Source: Tateyamaria sp947503385
GTDB lineage: Bacteria > Pseudomonadota > Alphaproteobacteria > Rhodobacterales > Rhodobacteraceae
DNA: 64,000 nt
NCBI RefSeq assembly: GCF_051195235.1
Contig: NZ_JBNFZM010000001.1
Coordinates: 806,001-870,000 of the forward strand
Direction of reading: 5' to 3'
The first letter of the stretch is position 1. Every line of letters starts with the position of its first letter. Shown one piece after another: positions 8,520-17,816 of this stretch. The position numbers and the translations under genes were made by a program. The notes beneath the pieces were generated by a model. That model saw only the letters and a list, made by a program, of their open reading frames with translations, did not search any database and was not told the DNA's origin.

Positions 8520-9493
8520 TCCGCGGCCACCTTTGCACTGTGCCCTTTCGCAGCATGTGCCAGACGCGCCTCGCGGACCCATGCGCCGTCATCCCATGCT
8601 TTTTGCCGGGCCTCGATCCGCTCTGTGCTACACGGGCCGTTGCCCTTGAGAACGTCGAAGAACTCGGACCAGTCGGGGCCGGTGAAATCATATCCGCCCT
8701 TGTCCTCGTTCCATTTGAGGTCCGGGTCCGGGACGGTCAGGTCAAGATACGCGGCCTGCGGAACGGTCTGATCGACGAATTTCTGGCGCAGTTCGTCGTT
8801 GGAATTCATCTTGATCTTCCACGACATGGACTGTTCGGAATGCACGCTGTCGCTGTCCGAGGGGCCGAACATCATCAGCGACGGGTACCAAAACCGGTTC
8901 AGCGCGTCCTGTGCCATACGCTTTTGCGCCGCAGTGCCGTTTACCATTTTCATCATGATGTCGAAGCCCTGACGCTGGTGGAACGACTCTTCCTTGCAGA
9001 TGCGCACCATGGCGCGGGCATAAGGGCCAAAGGACGTTCGTTGCAGCGGCACTTGATTCATTATGGCCGCACCATCGACCAACCAACCAACGGCACCCAT
9101 GTCGGCCCATGTCAACGTGGGATAGGAAAAGATGGACGAATACTTCATCCGACCATCAAGCAGCATCTCGGTCAGTTCATCCCGGCTGACGCCCAGCGTT
9201 TCGGCGGCGCAATAGAGATAGAGTCCGTGACCGGCCTCGTCCTGCACTTTGGCCAGCAGGATCGCTTTGCGTTCAAGGCTGGGCGCGCGGGTGATCCAGT
9301 TGCCTTCGGGCAGTTGGCCCACGATTTCGGAATGGGCATGTTGGCCGATCTGGCGGATCAGCGTCTTGCGATAGCCTTCGGGCATCCAGTCCTTCGGCTC
9401 GATCTTGTCGCCCGCGTCGATGCGCGCCTGAAACGCGGCAAGCTGTTCGGGGTCGTCCTGCGTTGCCTCGGACTTGATCATTTGTGCGTACAT
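8516..9493 (-). CDS. paaA: PaaA, catalytic diiron subunit of phenylacetyl-CoA epoxidase
   Basis: 325 residues. Carboxylate-bridged diiron ligands are visible as an E-x2-H set in 'QDEAGHGLYLY' and 'CKEESFHQRQGF'. It epoxidises the aromatic ring of phenylacetyl-CoA. It is the first gene of the operon. A strong SD (AGGAGGAG, about 8 bp upstream) precedes the ATG at 9493. The divergent intergenic region to the LacI gene holds an inverted repeat likely to control it. Confidence 0.95.
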   Translation of the reverse strand: MYAQMIKSEATQDDPEQLAAFQARIDAGDKIEPKDWMPEGYRKTLIRQIGQHAHSEIVGQLPEGNWITRAPSLERKAILLAKVQDEAGHGLYLYCAAETLGVSRDELTEMLLDGRMKYSSIFSYPTLTWADMGAVGWLVDGAAIMNQVPLQRTSFGPYARAMVRICKEESFHQRQGFDIMMKMVNGTAAQKRMAQDALNRFWYPSLMMFGPSDSDSVHSEQSMSWKIKMNSNDELRQKFVDQTVPQAAYLDLTVPDPDLKWNEDKGGYDFTGPDWSEFFDVLKGNGPCSTERIEARQKAWDDGAWVREARLAHAAKGHSAKVAAE

Positions 9494-9548
9494 GTGCCGC
9501 TCCTCCTGCCGTGAAAATACGCGCGCGGCGTGCTCAGATCAAATAAAA

Positions 9549-9586
9549 TGTTACGAAATCCGAAAATATGGCGGAAAATCGTAACA
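9549..9586. promoter_or_regulatory. Inverted repeat, candidate PaaX operator
   Basis: Perfect 8-bp arms TGTTACGA (9549-9556) and TCGTAACA (9579-9586) are separated by 22 bp, with partial symmetry continuing inward (AATCCG against CGGAAAA). It lies 56 bp upstream of paaA and 91 bp upstream of the lacI-type gene. PaaX operators in other bacteria are also widely spaced inverted repeats, though of different sequence. Either divergent gene could be the target; paaA is favoured by distance. Confidence 0.55.
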
Positions 9587-9676
9587 TATCACGTATCAAT
9601 TCTTTCCTGCGGGGCGTTGATTTTTGTCGCGCGGTAAGAAACGGTAAGAATTGGGAAAGGGGAGGTCCTGCACGCT

Positions 9677-10708
9677 ATGGGCGACGTTAAGGTCAAGAAC
9701 ATGGAGGAGTTCGCCGCGCTGAGTGGTATCTCGCGGCCAACCGTCTCCAAATATTTCAACGATCCCGGCAGTGTGCGGGCGTCCACGCGCGCCCGGATCG
9801 AAGCGGCGCTTGAGAAATACGACTACCGCCCGAACATCTTTGCGATGAACCAGAACCGCAAGCTGACCAAGAATATCGGTATTGTGGTGCCCTACCTTGC
9901 AGATCCGTTTTTTGCCGAGATTGCGCGCAATATCGAACAGCGGTGTATCGACTCCGGCTATCGGCCCACCCTGTTTTCGTCCCACGGCAATCCGGAACTG
10001 GAGATCGAAATTCTGGATGCGTTGCAGTCGCTGAAACCGGCAGGCGTATTGTTTGCGCCGCTGGGACGGGCCAGCAACAAAGCCGAGATCGAGAAATTCT
10101 GCAAGAACGTGCCCACCGTCCTGTTTGACAGCAATCTGGACGGTATTGGCGAGGCTTTCGTGGGTTCCGACAACTTTAGCTTTGTGTCGCAGACGGTCGA
10201 ATACATGACCCGCACCGGTGCGCCGCCCAGCTTTTTCGAGATGCGCACCCCCGCCAACCCGAACGCCAACAAACGACGCGCCGCCTATATCGAGATGATG
10301 ACGCGGTTGGGATTCGAGCCGCATGTGATTCAGGTCGACGGAGAAGGCTGGGCCTTCGAAGAGATCGGGCGGCGCGGGGCACATAAGGTCCTCGAAGACA
10401 AGAATCACCCAACCGACGCGATCCTGTGCAGCAATGACCGGCTGGCCATCGGATTCCTGTCCGCTTGCTACGAACGCGGTGTCAAAGTCGGGCGCGATGC
10501 TGACTGCGTGTTGCGGGTCGCATCCAATGACGACCACCCGTTTTCCAAGTTCACCTGCCCGGCGCTGACGACGGCGGCACATGACTATGACCGTGTGTCA
10601 GAGCACAGCGTGGACAGCCTTTTCGAGCTAATCGAGAACGGTAAGAGGCCCGGCACGCGGGCGGAAACACTGTTTCCCGCACGGCTGATCCTGCGGGCTT
10701 CGGCGTAG
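9677..10708 (+). CDS. LacI-family transcriptional regulator of polyol uptake
   Basis: 343 residues. The N-terminal LacI helix-turn-helix (about residues 9-58) has 'MEEFAALSGISRPTVSKYFNDP' split over two helices and the hinge 'YRPN'. A periplasmic-binding-like sensor domain follows ('NIGIVVPYLADPFFAEIARNIE'). The ATG at 9677 has a strong SD (AAAGGGGAGG). It lies 90 bp upstream of smoE, so it probably senses a polyol or polyol phosphate and controls that operon. Confidence 0.88.
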   Translation: MGDVKVKNMEEFAALSGISRPTVSKYFNDPGSVRASTRARIEAALEKYDYRPNIFAMNQNRKLTKNIGIVVPYLADPFFAEIARNIEQRCIDSGYRPTLFSSHGNPELEIEILDALQSLKPAGVLFAPLGRASNKAEIEKFCKNVPTVLFDSNLDGIGEAFVGSDNFSFVSQTVEYMTRTGAPPSFFEMRTPANPNANKRRAAYIEMMTRLGFEPHVIQVDGEGWAFEEIGRRGAHKVLEDKNHPTDAILCSNDRLAIGFLSACYERGVKVGRDADCVLRVASNDDHPFSKFTCPALTTAAHDYDRVSEHSVDSLFELIENGKRPGTRAETLFPARLILRASA

Positions 10709-10735
10709 TAAAAGTTATCGCGCGTAAATTTTTAT

Positions 10736-10765
10736 TTGACACCGCGACAAGATTGCACCTAACGT
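10736..10765 (+). promoter_or_regulatory. Candidate promoter of the smo operon
   Basis: TTGACA (10736-10741) is followed at 18 bp by TAACGT (10760-10765), a perfect -35 and a weak -10. Just upstream lies the CGCGCG-centred sequence TTATCGCGCGTAA, a plausible but imperfect LacI-family operator. A strong SD (AGGGAGGA, 10787-10794) precedes smoE. Confidence 0.45.
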
Positions 10766-10798
10766 CACGGTGTAACATCCAAGTTTAGGGAGGATCGG

Positions 10799-12091
10799 AT
10801 GTATTTCAGGAACGCACTTGGTGCGGTCAGCCTGCTTGCGCTCAGCACGAGCGCAGCACTCGCCGACGGCCATGCCGAATCGCTCACGATTGCGATCGTG
10901 AACAACGGCCACATGATCAACATGCAGAAAGTCGCAGAAGCGTACACCGAAGAAACCGGTGTGCAGCTGAACTGGGTCTCGCTCGAAGAAGGCGTGCTGC
11001 GCGAGCAGGTCACGTCCGACACCGCGACAGGCGGTGGCCAGTACGACATCATCAACATCGGTATGCAAGAAGCCCCCATCTGGGGTCAGGCCGGTTGGAT
11101 CGAGCCGCTGAATTTCAGCGACGATTATGACGTTGACGACATCCTGCCCGCCATGCGCGAAGGTCTGAGCTATGATGGCCAGCTTTATGCCGCACCGTTC
11201 TATGGCGAAAGCTCGATGGTGATGTATCGCAAAGACCTGGCCGATGCGGCTGGCGTCACCATTGCCGACAATGACAGCTGGGAAAACGTCAAAGCGGCCG
11301 CGGCTGCGATGCACGACCCCGACAACGGCGTCTACGGTGCCTGCCTGCGCGGCAAGCCGGGCTGGGGCGACAATGCGGCATTCATCACAACCGTTGCGAA
11401 CTCCTTTGGGGCGCGCTGGTTCGACGCGGATTATAAACCGCAGCTCGACTCGCCCGAGTGGAACGCGGCTGTCAGCTTCTATGTTGACCTGCTGAGCAAC
11501 TACGGCCCTCCCGGTTCGGAAGGCAACTCGTTCAACGAGATCCTCGCTCTGTACAACGAAGACAAGTGCGGCCTGTGGATCGACGCCACAATCGCGGCTT
11601 CGTTCCTTGAGAACCCGAACGTTGCATATGCGCAGTCGCCCAACGCAGGTAACCCTGTCGGCGCGAACTGGCTGTGGGCATGGGCGATGGCAATTCCGTC
11701 CGGCACAGAAAACGCCGAGGAAGCCAAAGCGTTCATCGAGTGGGCCACGTCCAAAGAGTACGTGAAGGCCGTGGGCAACCACCCCGACTTTGGCTGGGAC
11801 AAAGTCCCGACAGGTCAGCGTGCGTCGACCTACGAGATCCCTGAGTTCCAGGCTGTGGCCAAGTTCGCCGAAGCCGAGATGGCAGCGATCGACTCCGCCG
11901 CACCCGGCGCAACCGAGCTGAAGCCCTACGTTGGCGTCCAGTTCGTTGCGATCCCGGAATTCCCGGAAATCGGTAGTGCGTTTGGTCAGGAAATGTCGGC
12001 CGCTCTGTCCGGTGCCAAGTCCGTCGAAGACGCACTGGCCGCGGCACAGGAAGTCGCAGACTCCGTCATGCGCGAAGCGGGCTACTACTAA
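10799..12091 (+). CDS. smoE: Polyol (sorbitol/mannitol) ABC transporter substrate-binding protein
   Basis: 430 residues, family 1 extracellular solute-binding protein. The Sec signal peptide (about 1-22) ends at ALA-DGHAES. The mature protein has 'VQLNWVSLEEGVLREQVTSD' and 'YDIINIGMQEAPIWGQAGW', resembling Rhodobacter SmoE. It captures sorbitol, mannitol or related polyols in the periplasm for SmoFGK. It is followed by a stable hairpin before smoF, which usually raises the level of binding protein over permease. Confidence 0.9.
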   Translation: MYFRNALGAVSLLALSTSAALADGHAESLTIAIVNNGHMINMQKVAEAYTEETGVQLNWVSLEEGVLREQVTSDTATGGGQYDIINIGMQEAPIWGQAGWIEPLNFSDDYDVDDILPAMREGLSYDGQLYAAPFYGESSMVMYRKDLADAAGVTIADNDSWENVKAAAAAMHDPDNGVYGACLRGKPGWGDNAAFITTVANSFGARWFDADYKPQLDSPEWNAAVSFYVDLLSNYGPPGSEGNSFNEILALYNEDKCGLWIDATIAASFLENPNVAYAQSPNAGNPVGANWLWAWAMAIPSGTENAEEAKAFIEWATSKEYVKAVGNHPDFGWDKVPTGQRASTYEIPEFQAVAKFAEAEMAAIDSAAPGATELKPYVGVQFVAIPEFPEIGSAFGQEMSAALSGAKSVEDALAAAQEVADSVMREAGYY

Positions 12092-12109
12092 GCCGGCACG
12101 TCACGATCC

Positions 12110-12134
12110 GAAGGCCCGGTATATCCGGGCCTTC
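12110..12134 (+). other. Intercistronic hairpin between smoE and smoF
   Basis: A perfect 10-bp stem (GAAGGCCCGG / CCGGGCCTTC) with a 5-nt loop TATAT. No T-tract follows, so this is more likely an mRNA-stabilising or partial-attenuation element than a full terminator. Such hairpins commonly follow binding-protein genes (malE-malF type). Confidence 0.7.
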
Positions 12135-12254
12135 ACCCCCACCGGATGATCGGATGCCTTGCCCGAGCGGGCCAAAATCCCGACACTGAAACCACAAGAC
12201 TTTTTGAAACCACCGCACGTGGCGCGCAAATAGGTGCGCCAAGGCAGGAGAGTC

Positions 12255-13193
12255 ATGTCCAACAGATCGCTCCCACGTCTGCTTCAGACACCAGCCGTCA
12301 TTTTGCTGCTGATCTGGATGCTGGTCCCGCTGAGCCTCACGCTTTACTTTTCGTTCATCCGCTATGTTTTGAACAACCTGCGCAGGCCCGAGTGGACGAC
12401 ACCGTCTTTCAGCAACTGGCGGGGTTTTGGCAATTACGAATTTGTTCTGAACTCCAAGGATTTCCTTTTTGCCATTCAGAACAGTCTGCTCATCGTTGGC
12501 AGTATCCTGTTCTGCACCGTGATTTTCGGCGTGTTGATCGCAGTTCTGATCAACAAATCCTTTCCGGGACAGGGCATCGTCCGGGTGCTGCTGATTTCAC
12601 CCTTCTTTGTGATGCCAGCGGTGAATGCCGTCCTTTGGATCAATATGATCCTTGATCCGGTGCTGGGCTTGCAGGGTCTTGCGGTGAACGGGATCAACGA
12701 CATGATTGCGGGGCTGCGCAGTACGCCTGTGCTGGGCGCGTTCTTCTCGCTCTGGCCCGAATTTGAACCCATTTCCTTCCGCGCCACGCAAACTTCGGCC
12801 TATGCGGTCATCATCATGGTGACATGGCAATGGACGCCGTTTGCGGTGCTGATCTTTATGACGTCGCTGCAATCCGAGGATCAGCAGCAGAAAGAGGCGG
12901 CCATTCTGGATGGTGCCGGGGCGTGGTCGCAATTCAGGTTTCTGACGCTCCCGCATCTGGGCCGACCCATCGCCATCGTGGTGATGATCCAGGCCATTTT
13001 CCATCTGTCGCTCTACGCGGAGATCGAGATCGTGAGCCGCGGGAACGGGAACAAGAACCTGCCGTATCTGATCGGTGAATTTGCCAACAACAATATCGGT
13101 GCCGCCAGCGCCACGGGCATCTTTGCTGTCATCCTTGCCAACATCGTTGCCATCTTCCTGCTGCGGATGATCGGCAAGACATTGATGGAGTAG
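12255..13193 (+). CDS. smoF: Polyol ABC transporter permease 1
   Basis: 312 residues with about six membrane helices. The binding-protein-dependent permease EAA loop is visible as 'KEAAILDGAGAWSQFRFLTL'. The ATG at 12255 follows an SD (AGGCAGGAG). It would form the membrane channel with SmoG. smoG starts 4 bp downstream. Confidence 0.9.
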   Translation: MSNRSLPRLLQTPAVILLLIWMLVPLSLTLYFSFIRYVLNNLRRPEWTTPSFSNWRGFGNYEFVLNSKDFLFAIQNSLLIVGSILFCTVIFGVLIAVLINKSFPGQGIVRVLLISPFFVMPAVNAVLWINMILDPVLGLQGLAVNGINDMIAGLRSTPVLGAFFSLWPEFEPISFRATQTSAYAVIIMVTWQWTPFAVLIFMTSLQSEDQQQKEAAILDGAGAWSQFRFLTLPHLGRPIAIVVMIQAIFHLSLYAEIEIVSRGNGNKNLPYLIGEFANNNIGAASATGIFAVILANIVAIFLLRMIGKTLME

Positions 13194-13197
13194 ACCC

Positions 13198-14031
13198 ATG
13201 GCCATCGTTGCAAACCAAACCAGATTCGGCACGTACGGGCGGCCTGTCCTTGCCTGGGTCGTGGCGCTGATCTTCTTCTTTCCGATCTTCTGGCTGGTCT
13301 TCACCAGCTTCAAGACGGACGCGGATGCGGTGAAGCCTGAACACCTGCTGTTCTTTACACCGACGCTCGATAACTACCTCAACATGACCGAGAACTATGA
13401 CTATTGGCGCTTTGCCACCAATTCGGTCATCACCTCCGTATTTGCCACCGTCTTTGCGCTGGCCGTGGGTATCCCCTGCGCCTATGCCATGGCGTTCAAC
13501 CCGTCGCGCGCCACCAAGGACGTGCTGATGTGGATGCTGTCGACCAAGATGCTGCCAGCGGCGGCTGTGCTCTATCCGATGACGTTCATCACCAAGAGCA
13601 TCGGGCTTTTTGATACGCATTTCATGGTCATTGTCGTGCTGATGCTGATCAATCTGCCCATCGTGATCTGGATGCTGTTCACCTACTTCAAGGAGATCCC
13701 CAAAGAGATCATCGAAGCCGGCCAGATGGACGGTGTGAACACGTGGGGCGAGATCAAGGAAATCCTGATCCCGCTGGCGTGGGGTGGCATCGCCTCGACC
13801 GCGCTGCTCTGCTTTATCTTTTGCTGGAACGAGGCGTACTGGACCGTCCGGTTGACCACCACCGAGGCCGCCACCCTTTCGAAACTCATCGAAGGCAACC
13901 GCGCACCAGAGGGCCTGTTCTTTGGCCGCCTGTCTGCCGTGTCCGCCGCCGCCGTTGGCCCCATCGTTGTGCTGGGCTGGTTCTGTCAGAAACAACTGGT
14001 CCAAGGTCTCACCTTCGGCGCCGTGAAGTAA
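13198..14031 (+). CDS. smoG: Polyol ABC transporter permease 2
   Basis: 277 residues. The first helix is 'VLAWVVALIFFFPIFWLVFT' and the EAA loop is 'EIIEAGQMDGVNTWGEIKEI'. It pairs with SmoF. smoK starts 9 bp downstream. Confidence 0.9.
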   Translation: MAIVANQTRFGTYGRPVLAWVVALIFFFPIFWLVFTSFKTDADAVKPEHLLFFTPTLDNYLNMTENYDYWRFATNSVITSVFATVFALAVGIPCAYAMAFNPSRATKDVLMWMLSTKMLPAAAVLYPMTFITKSIGLFDTHFMVIVVLMLINLPIVIWMLFTYFKEIPKEIIEAGQMDGVNTWGEIKEILIPLAWGGIASTALLCFIFCWNEAYWTVRLTTTEAATLSKLIEGNRAPEGLFFGRLSAVSAAAVGPIVVLGWFCQKQLVQGLTFGAVK

Positions 14032-14040
14032 GGAAACATC

Positions 14041-15045
14041 ATGGGACAAATCGTACTTGATAAAGTGACCAAGAGCTTTGGCGAGACCCAAGTGATCCCG
14101 CCTTTGGACCTGAAGATTGAGGACGGCGAATTTGCCGTGTTCGTTGGCCCCTCGGGTTGCGGCAAGTCAACCCTGTTGCGCCTGATCGCGGGGCTTGAGG
14201 ACACGACATCCGGCAAGGTGCTGATCGACGACGAAGACGTGACGCAAGTGTCGCCCTCCAAGCGTGGTCTGTCGATGGTGTTCCAGACCTATGCGCTTTA
14301 TCCGCATATGACGGTGCGCAAGAATATCGCCTTTCCGATGCGCATGGCAGGCATGAGCGAGCAAGAGCAGGAAGCCAAGATCAAGGCCGCTGCGGAATCG
14401 CTGAATCTGACCGACTATCTGGACCGCAAACCGGGCCAGTTGTCAGGTGGCCAGCGTCAGCGGGTCGCCATTGGGCGCGCGATCGTACGCGACCCCTCCG
14501 CGTTCCTGTTTGACGAGCCGCTGTCGAACCTCGACGCCGCGCTGCGTGTGGGTATGCGGCTCGAAATCACCGAGATGCACAAGCGTATGCAGACCACCAT
14601 GATCTACGTGACGCATGATCAGGTCGAAGCGATGACAATGGCAGACAAGATCGTCGTGTTGCAGGCCGGAGTGATCGAACAGGTGGGCAGCCCGCTTGAC
14701 CTTTATCACCGTCCGCAAAACAAGTTTGTGGCTGGTTTCATCGGTAGCCCCAAGATGAACTTGATCGAAGGGGTCGAGGCGGAAAAGCAGGGCGCGCATA
14801 CAATCGGTATCCGCCCCGAACATGTGGAGATTTCGACAACCGAGGGTCTGTGGCAGGGCACCGTTGGTGTGGCGGAACATCTGGGGTCCGATACGTTCGT
14901 TCACATCCATGGCGTCCCCGGCTGTGACCCGATGACGGTCCGTGCCGCGGGTGAGTTCAGCGTGTCGCACGGCGACACCGTGTACCTGACGCCGAACCTC
15001 GCACTTTTGCACAAGTTTGATGACAAGGGTTTGCGGATCGAATGA
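14041..15045 (+). CDS. smoK: Polyol ABC transporter ATP-binding protein
   Basis: 334 residues, MalK/UgpC type. Walker A is GPSGCGKSTLL (about 37-47), the signature LSGGQRQRVAIGRA, Walker B FLFDEPLSNLD, and the H-loop VTHDQVEAMTM. A C-terminal TOBE-type domain follows ('GIRPEHVEI'). It energises SmoFG. Its stop overlaps the smoS start (ATGA). Confidence 0.93.
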   Translation: MGQIVLDKVTKSFGETQVIPPLDLKIEDGEFAVFVGPSGCGKSTLLRLIAGLEDTTSGKVLIDDEDVTQVSPSKRGLSMVFQTYALYPHMTVRKNIAFPMRMAGMSEQEQEAKIKAAAESLNLTDYLDRKPGQLSGGQRQRVAIGRAIVRDPSAFLFDEPLSNLDAALRVGMRLEITEMHKRMQTTMIYVTHDQVEAMTMADKIVVLQAGVIEQVGSPLDLYHRPQNKFVAGFIGSPKMNLIEGVEAEKQGAHTIGIRPEHVEISTTEGLWQGTVGVAEHLGSDTFVHIHGVPGCDPMTVRAAGEFSVSHGDTVYLTPNLALLHKFDDKGLRIE

Positions 15046-15809
15046 CGCGACTGGCAGGCAAATCGGCGCTGATCACAGGGGCCGCCCGCGGTATCGGGCG
15101 CGCCTTTGCCGAGGCGTATCTGCGCGAAGGGGCGCAGGTGGTTATTGCCGATATCGACATGGACCGGGCAACGGAAACGGCAGCGGATATCGGCGCTTTT
15201 GCCGTGCGCATGGACGTGACGGATCAGGCCAGCATCGACGCTGGCGTGGCCGAGGCCATTGGCCATGTCGGTCAGATCGACATCCTGATCAACAACGCTG
15301 CCATTTTTAACGCCGCGCCCATCGTCGAGATCACGCGCGAGGACTACGACCGTGTGTTTGACATCAACGTTTCGGGCGCGCTGTTCACATTGCAGGCAGT
15401 GGCGCGGCATATGATCGACCGTGGCATCAAAGGGCGGATCATCAACATGGCCTCGCAGGCGGGGCGTCGGGGTGAGCCGCTTGTCGCGGTTTATTGCGCG
15501 TCCAAGGCGGCGATCATCAGCCTCACCCAGTCGGCGGGACAGAACCTGATCAAGCACGGCATCAACGTGAACGCCATCGCGCCCGGCGTGGTGGACGGGG
15601 AACATTGGGATGGCGTTGATGCGTTCTTTGCCAAGCATGAGGGCAAGGCACCGGGCCAGAAAAAGCGTGAGGTCGGGGCGGCGGTGCCCTATGGCCGCAT
15701 GGGCCGTGCCGAAGATCTGACCGGCATGGCGGTGTTCCTCGCTTCGGACGAGGCAGAGTATATCGTCGCGCAAACTTATAATGTCGACGGCGGCAACTGG
15801 ATGAGCTGA
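15042..15809 (+). CDS. smoS: Sorbitol dehydrogenase, short-chain dehydrogenase family
   Basis: 255 residues, classical SDR. The NAD site is 'GAARGIGRAFAEAYL', with 'NNAAIF', a catalytic Ser in 'INMASQAGRRG' and YCASK as the Tyr-Lys pair. In Rhodobacter the gene at this position oxidises sorbitol (D-glucitol) to fructose. It overlaps smoK by 4 bp and mtlK by 1 bp (TGATG). Confidence 0.88.
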   Translation: MTRLAGKSALITGAARGIGRAFAEAYLREGAQVVIADIDMDRATETAADIGAFAVRMDVTDQASIDAGVAEAIGHVGQIDILINNAAIFNAAPIVEITREDYDRVFDINVSGALFTLQAVARHMIDRGIKGRIINMASQAGRRGEPLVAVYCASKAAIISLTQSAGQNLIKHGINVNAIAPGVVDGEHWDGVDAFFAKHEGKAPGQKKREVGAAVPYGRMGRAEDLTGMAVFLASDEAEYIVAQTYNVDGGNWMS

Positions 15810-17305
15810 TGGACGATCTGGCCCAAACCCCCGCACCTGTGACGCTGTCGGATGCCAATCTGCACCGACTGCCAAAAACCGTGACACGCCCGACCTATGA
15901 CCGTGCCGGGTTGCGTCCGGGCATTGTCCACATTGGGCTGGGCAATTTTCACCGGGCGCATCAGGCTTGGTATCTGCACCGGTTGATGCAAACCGGTGTT
16001 GCCCAGGACTGGGCCATCATCGGGGCGGGTGTCCGCGCCTATGATGCCACGATGCGTGACAAGCTGCTGGCACAGGACTGCCTGACCACGTTGATCGAGC
16101 TTGATCCGGCGGGCACTGCGGTCGAGGTCATCGGGCCGATGATCGACTACTTGCCGATTGACGAGACAAATGGGCCTCTGATCGCTGCGATGACCGATCC
16201 GCGCATCCGGATTGTGTCGTTAACGGTGACGGAAGGCGGCTATTTCATTGATCCGGCCACAGGCGGCTTTGATGCGGCCCACCCGGACATTCAGCACGAT
16301 GCGATGCATCCCGATGCGCCGCGCACGGCCTTTGGCGCGATGATTGCCGCACTTGCGGCGCGGCGCATCGCAGGTCACGGGCCGTTCACGTTGCAAAGCT
16401 GTGACAACCTACAGGGCAACGGAGCGATCCTGCGTCAGACGGTGGTGTCGCTGGCACAGATGATCGATCCCGATCTGGCAAAGTGGATCGAGCGGCACGC
16501 AAGTTTTCCGAATTCCATGGTCGATTGCATCGTACCGGCAACCGGCGAACAGGAGATAGCGCGGGCGCTGAGCCTTGGCATCGACGATGCCGCCCCGGTC
16601 ACGCACGAGAATTTTCGCCAATGGGTGATCGAAGATGACTTTTGCGCCGGACGCCCCAATTGGGATCAGGTCGGCGCCACATTGACCAATGACGTGCACG
16701 CCTATGAGGCGATGAAAATTCGTATGTTGAACGCGGGCCATCAGGTGCTGGCCAACGCGGGCGAGCTGTTATCTGTACCGACCATCGCTGCTTGCATGAG
16801 CGATGATGACATCGCCGCCTTCTTTGCCAAGGTCGAGGCCGACGAAATTGCGCCCTATGTGGACGCCGTGCCCGGCATCACGCCTGTCGCCTATCTCGAC
16901 CTGATCACGCGCCGGTTTTCCAACCCCAGAATTCATGACACGACGCGCCGCGTCGCCTTTGACGGCTCTTCCCGGCACACCGGCTTTGTCCTGCCGATCC
17001 TGCGCGATGCGCTGGCGGCCAGTGCGCCGGTATTGGGCCTTGCGTTGGTCGAGGCGCTGTGGGCGCGTATGTGTGCGGGCACGCGCGAGGATGGGTCGCA
17101 GATTGAACCAAATGACCCGCATTGGGGCGATTTGGTTGCCGCCGCGCACGCCGCCAAGGCGGACCCCGCTGCATGGTTGGCGCAATCACAATTCTACGGG
17201 ACCCTTGTAGATGAGCCGGTGTTTGCGGACGCGTTTGCCGACTGGTTAAATCACCTTTGGACCCATGGGACGCGCGCAACGCTGGACGCTTACCTGAACC
17301 GCTGA
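15809..17305 (+). CDS. mtlK: Mannitol 2-dehydrogenase, polyol-specific long-chain family
   Basis: 498 residues, typical for the family. The Rossmann start is 'GIVHIGLGNFHRAHQAWYL' and the catalytic K-x4-N-x2-H motif is KIRMLNAGH. It oxidises D-mannitol to fructose with NAD. It is the last gene of the polyol operon here. The next gene converges on it 11 bp downstream, and I see no clear terminator. Confidence 0.92.
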   Translation: MDDLAQTPAPVTLSDANLHRLPKTVTRPTYDRAGLRPGIVHIGLGNFHRAHQAWYLHRLMQTGVAQDWAIIGAGVRAYDATMRDKLLAQDCLTTLIELDPAGTAVEVIGPMIDYLPIDETNGPLIAAMTDPRIRIVSLTVTEGGYFIDPATGGFDAAHPDIQHDAMHPDAPRTAFGAMIAALAARRIAGHGPFTLQSCDNLQGNGAILRQTVVSLAQMIDPDLAKWIERHASFPNSMVDCIVPATGEQEIARALSLGIDDAAPVTHENFRQWVIEDDFCAGRPNWDQVGATLTNDVHAYEAMKIRMLNAGHQVLANAGELLSVPTIAACMSDDDIAAFFAKVEADEIAPYVDAVPGITPVAYLDLITRRFSNPRIHDTTRRVAFDGSSRHTGFVLPILRDALAASAPVLGLALVEALWARMCAGTREDGSQIEPNDPHWGDLVAAAHAAKADPAAWLAQSQFYGTLVDEPVFADAFADWLNHLWTHGTRATLDAYLNR

Positions 17306-17315
17306 CCGCGCGGCG

Positions 17316-17816
17316 TCACTTCGGATCAATCACCTGAAACTTGACCGCAAAAACGCCCTGCGGCAGGACCATATCCAATGCCTCGGGCAAGTCGCTTGTG
17401 GTGAGAACGATCACCCCTTCGTCCCCGTGCGCGGCGTCCGGTGACAGGACAAAGTCGAAGACAAAAATGCTCTGCGTCCCCGGAATGCGGTCCGGGGAAA
17501 AAACCATGGTCCACCCGCGCGGTTCCACCAATGTGCTGACGCCCGCGTCAAAGGTCCAGACCGCTGGGTTGCCGGGCAACTGCACTTGCAGAGGATAGCC
17601 TATGCGCACTTTCTGGGTGTGCGGTGGCGCGCCTTCGCGCCCTTCGACGTTGTTTTGCTGCGTAAAGATGTAGGGACGCTTGTCCAATGTATCGTTGTTC
17701 CAGTGCGGGTACTGCGTTTCGGCGGACAGCGTGTCGGTGACCACCAGCACCACCAGCGCGATGGCCGCCACGATACCACCCACGCGCCGCAACTGGGTCC
17801 GGGTCAGGCGCTGCAT
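17316..17816 (-). CDS. Unknown exported protein coupled to a multicopper oxidase
   Basis: 166 residues. A basic N-terminus and one hydrophobic segment (about 11-27, VGGIVAAIALVVLVVTD) suggest a signal peptide or anchor, then a periplasmic beta-rich domain. I recognise no family motif. It overlaps the oxidase stop by 13 bp and has its own SD (GGAGGAC), so the two are co-expressed. A role as chaperone, copper donor or accessory of the oxidase is inferred only from this coupling. Confidence 0.7.
   Translation of the reverse strand: MQRLTRTQLRRVGGIVAAIALVVLVVTDTLSAETQYPHWNNDTLDKRPYIFTQQNNVEGREGAPPHTQKVRIGYPLQVQLPGNPAVWTFDAGVSTLVEPRGWTMVFSPDRIPGTQSIFVFDFVLSPDAAHGDEGVIVLTTSDLPEALDMVLPQGVFAVKFQVIDPK

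Noticed and set aside
12110..12134. Full transcription terminator after smoE
   Set aside because: The perfect stem lacks a T-tract and the downstream permease genes need the same transcript, so it is treated as a stabilising intercistronic hairpin.
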